Assembly (NCBI GenBank): GCA_019314085.1
Contig: JAFCZZ010000123.1
Coordinates: forward strand, 1-6,191
Length of the DNA: 6,191 nucleotides
Direction: 5' to 3'
Origin: Deltaproteobacteria bacterium
GTDB taxonomy: Bacteria > Desulfobacterota > Syntrophia > Syntrophales > UBA2210
A model generated the notes under the pieces. It made no database searches and had not been told where the DNA came from. It saw only the letters and a list, made by a program, of their open reading frames with translations. Shown piece after piece: positions 1-6,191 of the stretch (the first letter of the stretch is position 1; each line of letters starts with the position of its first letter). The translations under genes and the position numbers were made by a program.

Positions 1-656
1 TGAGGGGAAAGGAAGAGGCGCACGACTACCGGTATTTCCCGGAACCCGATCTCGTCCCCGTCGTCATATCCGACACGTGGATGGAGGAGATCAGAAGTAC
101 CCTCCCCGAGCTTCCCCTGGAGAAGAGACAGCGGTTCATCAGTACATACAATATCCCACCCTACGATGCGGGCGTTCTGACGGCAAGCCGCGCCCTGGCT
201 GACTATTACGAAGAGGTGGTAAAGCTCTGCGAAAGACCGAAGATCGCGAGTAACTGGGTTATGGGCGATTTTCTGGCATATCTCAATGAGGCAAAGCTGG
301 AGATAGAAGAGAGCCCGATACCCCCCGCGGCCCTGGCGGAATTGATCGGCATCATAGGAGACGGAACGATCAGCGGAAAGATTGCCAAAGAGGTCTTCGA
401 GGAAATGTGGCAGTCGGGGAAAGGGCCTAGGGAGATCGTCGAAGAGAAGGGTCTCGTCCAGATCACCGACACCGGGGAACTGGAAAAGATCGTGGAAGGG
501 GTGCTGGCGGCGAACCAGAAGCAGCTGGAACAGTACAGAACGGGCAAGGATCAGCTGTTCGGGTTCTTTGTGGGGCAGACGATGAAGGCCACCGGCGGCA
601 AGGCAAACCCCAAGATTGTCAACGAACTGCTGAAGAAGAAACTCTCGATATCATGA
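1..656 (+). CDS. gatB: Aspartyl/glutamyl-tRNA amidotransferase subunit B, C-terminal part (5' end outside the window)
   Basis: GatB is the kinase and tRNA-binding subunit of the GatCAB complex. In the cytoplasm GatCAB converts Glu-tRNA(Gln) and/or Asp-tRNA(Asn) to the correctly amidated forms. The reading frame is open from base 3 and gives about 217 visible residues of a protein usually near 475-480, so more than half is missing to the left. Just inside the edge is the family signature [18 protein letters not shown], the end of the catalytic cradle domain. After it come the helical linker and the YqeY-like tail domain, ending in the typical block [20 protein letters not shown] and stop 654-656. 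An internal ATG at 81 is not the start, because the family match continues upstream of it. The stop overlaps the mtnA start (ATGA), which suggests coupled translation. Identity is firm; the start cannot be seen. Confidence 0.96.
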   Translation, partial: RGKEEAHDYRYFPEPDLVPVVISDTWMEEIRSTLPELPLEKRQRFISTYNIPPYDAGVLTASRALADYYEEVVKLCERPKIASNWVMGDFLAYLNEAKLEIEESPIPPAALAELIGIIGDGTISGKIAKEVFEEMWQSGKGPREIVEEKGLVQITDTGELEKIVEGVLAANQKQLEQYRTGKDQLFGFFVGQTMKATGGKANPKIVNELLKKKLSIS

Positions 657-1711
657 TCAAGACCATATACTGGAACGAGGGCACCGTGATGATGATCGAC
701 CAGCGGGCCCTCCCGCATGAAGAGAGATGTCTTACCTGCCGGACATATCAGGACGTCATAGATGCCATCAACGATATGGCCATACGGGGGGCGCCCGCCG
801 TGGGGATAGCCGCCGCGATGGGGATCGCCCTCGGTACACTGAATGCACCTGAAGGACAGATGGAGACAGCCTTCCACCGGATCTGTGACGCCTTTTCTCA
901 AACCCGTCCCACTGCCGTCAATCTGTTCTGGGCCATCGACCGGATGAAGGCCCGTTTCGAGAGGGAGCTGGTGTCTGCACCCCCTGTCGAGGCGGACGGA
1001 ATCAAAGGGGCACTGATAGAAGAGGCCCTGCAGATCCATGAAGAAGACGTCGATGCCAACCGGCAGATGGGGGCCCATGGGAGCAGTCTGATACAGGATG
1101 GAGACACCATCCTGACACACTGTAATGCCGGGGCGCTTGCAACCGGTGGCTATGGAACGGCGCTGGGCGTCATCCGGGCCGCCCATGAAGAGGGCAAGAA
1201 GATTCACGTCCTGGTGGATGAAACCAGACCCCTCCTCCAGGGGGCGAGGCTGACCGCGTGGGAGATGCACAGGGAAGGCATTGATGCCACGCTCATAACC
1301 GACAGCATGGCGGGCTCTTTCATGCAGCGGGGGATGGTCAGCTGTGTCCTGGTGGGAGCGGACCGTATCGCGGCCAACGGAGATACGGCCAACAAGATCG
1401 GGACATACAGCCTTGCCGTTCTGGCCAGGGAAAACAAGGTCCCCCTGTATGTGGCGGCCCCCCTTTCGACCATAGATCGTCGAACGCGCACCGGCAGGCA
1501 AATCCCCATCGAAGAGAGGAGTGAAGAGGAGGTGCTCGAATTCAACGGAACACGGATCGCCCCGCAGGGGATCCCGGCGCACAATCCTGCCTTCGATGTA
1601 ACCCCGAATAGACATATCACCGCTATCATCACGGAAAAGGGAATCATCACGAAACCGTTCGGCAAAAAAATCAAAGGCATCTTCGGCGCATATCGGCCGG
1701 GCGTCTCATAA
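653..1711 (+). CDS. mtnA: S-methyl-5-thioribose-1-phosphate isomerase (MtnA, eIF2B-alpha-like family)
   Basis: The predicted 352-residue cytoplasmic enzyme isomerises methylthioribose-1-phosphate to methylthioribulose-1-phosphate in methionine salvage. Family landmarks run in order: [13 protein letters not shown] (45-57, substrate phosphate region), NLFWAIDRM (90-98), [18 protein letters not shown] (155-172) with the catalytic Cys157, [17 protein letters not shown] (189-205), TDSMAG (216-221), [17 protein letters not shown] (235-251) with the catalytic Asp237, and NPAFDVTP (311-318). Length and both catalytic residues match an intact family member. The ATG at 653 overlaps the gatB stop by 4 bp, and only a weak purine stretch (gaagaagaaa) precedes it, so expression is probably coupled to gatB. 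A HAD phosphatase follows after 14 bases. Close homologues act on 5-deoxyribose-1-phosphate in the DHAP shunt, so substrate identity is inferred. No other salvage gene is visible in the window. Confidence 0.95.
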   Translation: MIKTIYWNEGTVMMIDQRALPHEERCLTCRTYQDVIDAINDMAIRGAPAVGIAAAMGIALGTLNAPEGQMETAFHRICDAFSQTRPTAVNLFWAIDRMKARFERELVSAPPVEADGIKGALIEEALQIHEEDVDANRQMGAHGSSLIQDGDTILTHCNAGALATGGYGTALGVIRAAHEEGKKIHVLVDETRPLLQGARLTAWEMHREGIDATLITDSMAGSFMQRGMVSCVLVGADRIAANGDTANKIGTYSLAVLARENKVPLYVAAPLSTIDRRTRTGRQIPIEERSEEEVLEFNGTRIAPQGIPAHNPAFDVTPNRHITAIITEKGIITKPFGKKIKGIFGAYRPGVS

Positions 1712-1725
1712 CATCCGAAATATCT

Positions 1726-2340
1726 ATGAAAAAACTATTTATCTTTGACTTTGACGGCGTTATCGCAGACTCTCTTGTCTTTTATGAAGCGCTCGTAAAG
1801 ACGCACCTTGAACGGATAGGCTCACCCGTCATAACGACACGCGAGGAATTCCTCGATCTCTTTGACGGTAATTTTTATGAGTCACTTCGGGTACGGGGAG
1901 TGGATATGACAGCCTTCAACAATGCCGTGATGGCCGCCGCCCCGGAGATAGATTACACGAAGATCCTCCCCTTTGAGGACGTGTTGCCCGTGATGACCAC
2001 CCTGGCAAAGGACAACACACTGCTTGTCATATCCTCCAATGTCTCTTCCGTGATACGGACATTCCTCTCATGCTACGGGCTCGACGGCCTCTTTGATGAC
2101 GTCCTGGGTGCCGATTTCATGCTCAGCAAGACCGATAAGATCAACCACGCCGTCGAGAGGTATCATGCACACAGAGACCGGGCATACTATGTGGGAGATA
2201 CCGTCGGCGACATCAGGGAGGGACGGGCCGCCGGCATCCGAACGGTGGCCGTGACCTGGGGGTGGCACCCGAGGGAGCGGTTCGAAGGGGTTGGCGCCGA
2301 CCACATCATCGGCGCGCCTGAGGATCTCCTCGCTATCTGA
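1726..2340 (+). CDS. HAD-superfamily hydrolase, probable small-molecule phosphatase (phosphoglycolate phosphatase-like)
   Basis: The 204-residue soluble protein carries all four HAD motifs. Motif I is FDFDGV, with nucleophile Asp8 and general acid Asp10. Motif II is VISSN, with Ser103. Motif III is a lysine in SKTDK (Lys135 or Lys138). Motif IV is YVGDTVGD, with Asp158 and Asp162 binding Mg2+. About 70 residues between motifs I and II form the small helical C1 cap seen in phosphoglycolate phosphatase and beta-phosphoglucomutase relatives, which dephosphorylate small sugar phosphates. The ATG at 1726 is the only start that keeps motif I near the N terminus, but it has no clear Shine-Dalgarno sequence. 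It lies 14 bases after mtnA, so it is probably read from the same transcript. A link to methylthioribose or deoxyribose phosphate metabolism is plausible from position alone. The residues do not fix the substrate, and I give no gene symbol. Confidence 0.88.
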   Translation: MKKLFIFDFDGVIADSLVFYEALVKTHLERIGSPVITTREEFLDLFDGNFYESLRVRGVDMTAFNNAVMAAAPEIDYTKILPFEDVLPVMTTLAKDNTLLVISSNVSSVIRTFLSCYGLDGLFDDVLGADFMLSKTDKINHAVERYHAHRDRAYYVGDTVGDIREGRAAGIRTVAVTWGWHPRERFEGVGADHIIGAPEDLLAI

Positions 2341-2355
2341 TCCTTCCAGCATCAC

Positions 2356-2392
2356 AAAAAGAGAGGCCCCTCATTTACATGAGAGGCCTCTC
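2356..2392 (-). terminator. Rho-independent terminator of the groESL transcript
   Basis: The arms are gagaggcc (2361-2368) plus ctcat (2370-2374), pairing with atgag (2379-2383) plus ggcctctc (2385-2392) around a 4-base loop. Read on the minus strand, the hairpin is followed at once by five T (complement of 2356-2360), as expected for intrinsic termination 35 bases after the groEL stop. The one non-Watson-Crick position (2369/2384) is a G-U wobble in the minus-strand RNA, so the stem is a continuous 14 pairs. In plus-strand RNA it is a C-A mismatch and there is no U tract. It therefore serves groEL rather than the convergent HAD gene, although it may slow plus-strand transcription. Confidence 0.9.
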
Positions 2393-2427
2393 CTGAATCA
2401 CACAACTATACAAAACTTAAACGGCCT

Positions 2428-4107
<1,680 letters not shown>

Positions 4108-4398
4108 TTATTTTTCAATTATTCCGAGTATATCATCCTCACGCATGATGAGGTGCTCAACGTCGTCTATCTTGACTTCCGTTCCGGCATATTTACTGAA
4201 CAGCACCCTGTCACCGGCCTTTACATCCAGTTTCAGGATCTTGCCGTCTTCCGTCTTCTTGCCGTTTCCAGCAGCAATGACCTTCCCCTCCATGGGTTTT
4301 TCCTTGGCACTATCGGGTATAATGATCCCCCCTCTTGTCTTTTCCTCTTCGTCGAGGCGCTTCACAATAAGCCTGTCATGCAATGGTCGTATCTTCAT
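4108..4398 (-). CDS. groES: 10-kDa co-chaperonin GroES
   Basis: This is the heptameric lid that binds GroEL and encloses the folding substrate. The 96-residue length is typical. The N-terminal block [12 protein letters not shown] (3-14) is the family signature. The mobile loop (about 16-33) carries the GroEL-contacting hydrophobic stretch Ile-Ile-Ile-Pro at 25-28, corresponding to IVL in E. coli. [17 protein letters not shown] (59-75) and the final DDILGIIE strand complete the beta-barrel. The ATG at 4398 is preceded by GGGAGGAG about 10 bases upstream on the minus strand. The gene is first in a groES-groEL operon, behind a separate AT-rich gap of 112 bases that holds a candidate promoter. 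It is intact and ordinary for the family. Confidence 0.98.
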   Translation of the reverse strand: MKIRPLHDRLIVKRLDEEEKTRGGIIIPDSAKEKPMEGKVIAAGNGKKTEDGKILKLDVKAGDRVLFSKYAGTEVKIDDVEHLIMREDDILGIIEK

Positions 4399-4467
4399 CC
4401 TTCGTATTCTCCTCCCTTACACTTATTTTGAATTAAATAACCTTTATTGTAATCTCCAACTATCCAT

Positions 4468-4495
4468 AAAATAAACATCAATCCACCCGTGTCAA
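4468..4495 (-). promoter_or_regulatory. Candidate sigma-70-type promoter of groESL
   Basis: On the minus strand a perfect TTGACA (4495-4490) is followed after 16 bases by TATTTT (4473-4468), a 4/6 match to the -10 consensus. Initiation near 4461 would leave a 5' leader of about 60 bases. The site falls in the AT-rich gap just upstream of groES, where a promoter is expected. Neither the sigma-32 -10 element (CCCCAT) nor a CIRCE inverted repeat is seen in the gap. The assignment rests on consensus matching only. Confidence 0.55.
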
Positions 4496-4510
4496 GGGCC
4501 GCCGGAAAAA

Positions 4511-5116
4511 TTACACATTTTTTATCTTCACGGGTACCTCGCACAGATCTCTGAACCGCCGGGCATCCTCTGCGGAACCGATGATGTCATCGTAGTGGAT
4601 GGGTATGGCCACCTCGGGCCGTATGATATTGACCGCGCGTGCGGCCTCCTCGGCGGTCATCGTATAGGTCCCGCCGACGGGCACCAGCATGATATCCGCC
4701 CGTATGGTCTCCATCTCGGGAATCAGATCGGTGTCGCCACAGTAGTAGATCCTCTTCCCCCCCGCCGTCACCACAAATCCGAGCCAGTTGTTCTCTCTGG
4801 GATGAAATGCCTTGTCCGCATTGTAGGAAGGCACCGCCTCAACCGATATTTCGTCGAGCTGGACGACATCACCCGGTTTGACGACCCGTATATCACCTGA
4901 AAGATCGGCGGCGCTGTCCTGCGTGGCAACGATAACGGTATCCTCTTTTTGTATCCTCCTGACATCTTCCGGAGATAGGTGGTCGTAATGGTTGTGGCTG
5001 ATAAGGATGATATCGGCCTTCTTCGGATCTTTGAGTTTCCAGGGATCGATGTAGATCACCTTCTCCCCGTCGATCCTCACACTTGAATGACCGAGCCAGA
5101 CAATATTCTCTACCAT
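4511..5116 (-). CDS. Metallo-beta-lactamase-fold metal-dependent hydrolase (UlaG-like / UPF0173-like, COG2220 type)
   Basis: The 201-residue soluble protein has the metal-binding signature HNHYDH (His41, His43, Asp45, His46). Further likely ligands are His105, Asp128 in YCGDTD and His174 in IPIHYDD, in the order expected for a two-metal MBL site. The N terminus VWLGHSSVRIDGEKVIYIDPW is typical of the UlaG-like branch, which lacks extra domains. Family members hydrolyse varied phosphate, lactone or amide bonds, so the substrate cannot be named. The reading frame stays open to an ATG at 5245, but the start at 5116 is chosen: it has AAGGAGGTG 6 bases upstream, and the extra 43 residues resemble nothing in the family and would overlap the preceding gene. 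No terminator is visible between it and groES, so readthrough into groESL is possible. Confidence 0.9.
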   Translation of the reverse strand: MVENIVWLGHSSVRIDGEKVIYIDPWKLKDPKKADIILISHNHYDHLSPEDVRRIQKEDTVIVATQDSAADLSGDIRVVKPGDVVQLDEISVEAVPSYNADKAFHPRENNWLGFVVTAGGKRIYYCGDTDLIPEMETIRADIMLVPVGGTYTMTAEEAARAVNIIRPEVAIPIHYDDIIGSAEDARRFRDLCEVPVKIKNV

Positions 5117-5120
5117 GGCA

Positions 5121-5129
5121 CACCTCCTT
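5121..5129 (-). promoter_or_regulatory. Ribosome binding site of the MBL-fold hydrolase gene
   Basis: AAGGAGGTG on the minus strand is a near-perfect anti-16S match. Its AGGAGG core ends 6 bases before the ATG at 5116. It decides the start in favour of 5116 over the upstream ATG at 5245. Confidence 0.85.
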
Positions 5130-5132
5130 GCA

Positions 5133-5196
5133 CGTTTCGGGGTTAGGGTTACACCATTTCTCAATTGACAGGCTGCGGCCACCAAATTCCGAAACG
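5133..5196. repeat. 8-bp inverted repeat in the gap between the cotransporter and hydrolase genes
   Basis: cgtttcgg (5133-5140) and ccgaaacg (5189-5196) are exact inverted copies separated by 48 bases. They nearly fill the 86-base gap upstream of the hydrolase gene. They could form a long-loop stem in the minus-strand RNA just ahead of its Shine-Dalgarno sequence, but a chance match is quite possible at this length. No T tract follows, so it is not an intrinsic terminator. Confidence 0.35.
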
Positions 5197-5202
5197 GAGT
5201 CG

Positions 5203-5487
5203 TTACCTCTTCCCTATATGCAGTATACCCTTTGTGATATTGCACAGATGGTCGTTCAGCCTATTGATAGCCGTTAGGACATCCGAATAGACAAGTCCTG
5301 CATCGCTTATACATTCGCCCTTCCCCAGCCGGTCTATATGGTTCGCCTGGTACTGTTTTACCAGGGCATGCGTCTCCCGATCGATATTCAGCGTGATGGC
5401 AGCGGCCTTGTGATCGTCGTTTTCGAGGGCCTTCTTTGCCTGCCGCATCAGGACACGCGTCTTTTCAAACAGCTTGGCCAGTTCCAT
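5203..5487 (-). CDS. 3' fragment of the Na+/phosphate cotransporter gene: second half of the PhoU-like domain
   Basis: The 94-residue frame is helical and soluble. It contains HIDRLGKGEC (50-59) and YSDVLTAINRLNDHLCNI (67-84), the closing helices of a PhoU-type domain with the conserved Arg-x-x-Asp-His pattern. It does not look like a free-standing gene: PhoU domains need both three-helix halves, and the first half lies directly upstream in another frame (5465-6191). The ATG at 5487 has no Shine-Dalgarno sequence. The frame is open further upstream and reads Ala-Asn before this Met, so the true protein most likely enters this frame from the C run at 5495-5498. It is therefore best read as the C-terminal end of one transporter-PhoU protein, either frameshifted by mutation or split by a sequence error. 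Confidence 0.8.
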   Translation of the reverse strand: MELAKLFEKTRVLMRQAKKALENDDHKAAAITLNIDRETHALVKQYQANHIDRLGKGECISDAGLVYSDVLTAINRLNDHLCNITKGILHIGKR

Positions 5488-6191
5488 ATTCGCAGGGGCG
5501 CTTCACGATGCTCTCGCAGTAATCTCCCACCCGCTCGAGATCGTTCACGCTGTGGAGCAGTGAGGGGACGAGGTTGCGCTCCTTGTCGGACAGGGCCCCT
5601 TTGGTGGTCTGAATCAGATATTCGGTAATATCTTTCTGCATCTCGTCAACGGAATCTTCGTCAAGGGCAATCTCATTTCTGATCTTGTGATTGTACGTGG
5701 TGGTACACTGTTCCGCCTTCTCAAACATCTCCTGGCACAGGCCCAGCATCGAGACCATTTCCTTGATGGCCGCTTCAATCGCCAGATTGGGCGTTATCAG
5801 CAGGTTTTTGTCGAGGTGCTTCATTTCTCTCTTTTCGTAATCTCTTCCGGGTATCACCCGATTCAAAAGATTCACCAACAGGGGGACCAGCGGCAGAAAA
5901 ATGAGGGCATTTATCAGATTGAAGACCGTGTGGGAATTGGCGACCTGCCGCGCGATGTCGCCCGAGGTCAGGGGGATATACTTCAGATAGAGCGGAACCA
6001 GGGGCAGCATGATCAAGGTACCCGTTACGTTAAACAGCGTATGCCCAAGAGCCAGTCTCTTGCTGGACAGGCTCCCCCCGATGCTCGCAATAATCGCGGT
6101 AATACAGGTGCCGATTTCAACTCCGAACAGCAGATAAACAGATGCCTGGAGGTTCAGCAATCCGACGGACGCGAAGGCTATGATCATACCG
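5465..6191 (-). CDS. Na+/phosphate cotransporter (NptA/YjbB-like, Na_Pi_cotrans family) with PhoU-like tail; N terminus outside the window, frameshifted
   Basis: The visible part starts inside the membrane domain, in the second Na/Pi cotransporter repeat. Counting from the Met at 6187, it shows GVEIGTCITA (22-31, usually GANIGTTxTA), ALGHTLFN (46-53) and NSHTVFN (84-90). Three or four hydrophobic helices lie between about 1 and 111. A soluble PhoU-like half follows (about 130-229), with an acidic EIALDEDSVDEMQKDI segment (172-187) and the hallmark NDLERVGDYCESI (215-227). After Lys229 the frame loses family character and stops at 5465-5467, while the next frame carries the rest of the PhoU domain. 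The intact family protein moves phosphate across the inner membrane with Na+, and the tail probably senses or gates. As written the product would be cut within PhoU. The membrane part could still fold. Confidence 0.87.
   Translation of the reverse strand, partial: GMIIAFASVGLLNLQASVYLLFGVEIGTCITAIIASIGGSLSSKRLALGHTLFNVTGTLIMLPLVPLYLKYIPLTSGDIARQVANSHTVFNLINALIFLPLVPLLVNLLNRVIPGRDYEKREMKHLDKNLLITPNLAIEAAIKEMVSMLGLCQEMFEKAEQCTTTYNHKIRNEIALDEDSVDEMQKDITEYLIQTTKGALSDKERNLVPSLLHSVNDLERVGDYCESIVKRPCEYGTGQAV
5495..5498 (-). other. Apparent frameshift site in the cotransporter/PhoU gene (C4 run)
   Basis: On the minus strand the codons for Lys-Arg-Pro run through a CCCC tract. Removing one C joins the two frames as ...SIVKRPANMELAKLF..., giving one uninterrupted PhoU domain. 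This is the simplest repair. An indel elsewhere between about 5487 and 5505 would also serve. There is no heptameric slippery sequence or obvious downstream structure pointing to programmed frameshifting, so a mutation or a homopolymer sequencing error is likelier. Confidence 0.7.

Noticed and set aside
551..1615. Long open frame (354 codons) on the minus strand opposite mtnA
   Set aside because: It lies almost wholly antisense to a full-length, motif-complete mtnA. Its product is rich in Gly, Pro, His and Arg with no recognisable domain. It is an ordinary shadow of GC-rich codon use.
4399..4470. AT-rich imperfect palindrome (ttattt...aaataa) upstream of groES as a CIRCE-like operator
   Set aside because: It has only 6 bp arms of low-complexity A/T and none of the CIRCE consensus. 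It is likely chance in an AT-rich leader.
5138..5152. Telomere-like ggttagggtta string
   Set aside because: It is about one and a half repeat units in a bacterial intergenic gap, so coincidence.
5114..5245. Upstream ATG extension (43 residues) of the MBL-fold hydrolase
   Set aside because: The extension runs into the 3' end of the preceding gene and lacks family resemblance. A near-perfect Shine-Dalgarno sequence sits directly before the ATG at 5116.
5465..5505. Programmed ribosomal frameshifting in the cotransporter gene
   Set aside because: There is no X-XXY-YYZ slippery heptamer, no internal Shine-Dalgarno-type stimulator and no clear downstream hairpin. A mutation or sequencing error explains it more simply.

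Overview
The window looks like part of a bacterial chromosome, moderately GC-rich with tight gene packing. The GroEL, GroES and GatB sequences, and a phosphate-cotransporter/PhoU fusion, fit a Gram-negative anaerobe of the Deltaproteobacteria (Desulfobacterota) type. That taxonomic guess comes from sequence feel only, with no database search. The window holds no RNA gene, insertion sequence, CRISPR array or prophage element that I can support, and no gene-free stretch over 300 bases.

Layout: two convergent gene blocks meet at about 2341-2427. The plus-strand block is the 3' end of gatB (1-656), then mtnA (653-1711, overlapping gatB by an ATGA), then a HAD-superfamily phosphatase (1726-2340). 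It looks like one transcription unit entering from the left. The minus-strand block, read right to left, is a Na+/phosphate cotransporter with a PhoU-like tail (5203 to beyond 6191, broken by an apparent frameshift at a four-base C run), a small metallo-beta-lactamase-fold hydrolase (4511-5116), groES (4108-4398) and groEL (2428-4077). A rho-independent terminator (2356-2392) ends the groESL transcript. A candidate housekeeping promoter with a perfect TTGACA lies in the 114-bp AT-rich gap upstream of groES. No CIRCE operator or clear sigma-32 promoter is visible there.

Functionally, gatB belongs to the amidotransferase route for Gln-tRNA/Asn-tRNA formation. mtnA isomerises methylthioribose-1-phosphate (or a related 5-deoxy sugar phosphate), and the adjacent HAD enzyme may act on a related sugar phosphate. 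groESL is the essential chaperonin pair. The cotransporter/PhoU protein would handle phosphate. The metallo-hydrolase has no assignable substrate.

I see no convincing new system here. The points most worth checking are the frameshift in the cotransporter gene, the mtnA-HAD pairing, and the apparent lack of CIRCE/sigma-32 control at groESL.
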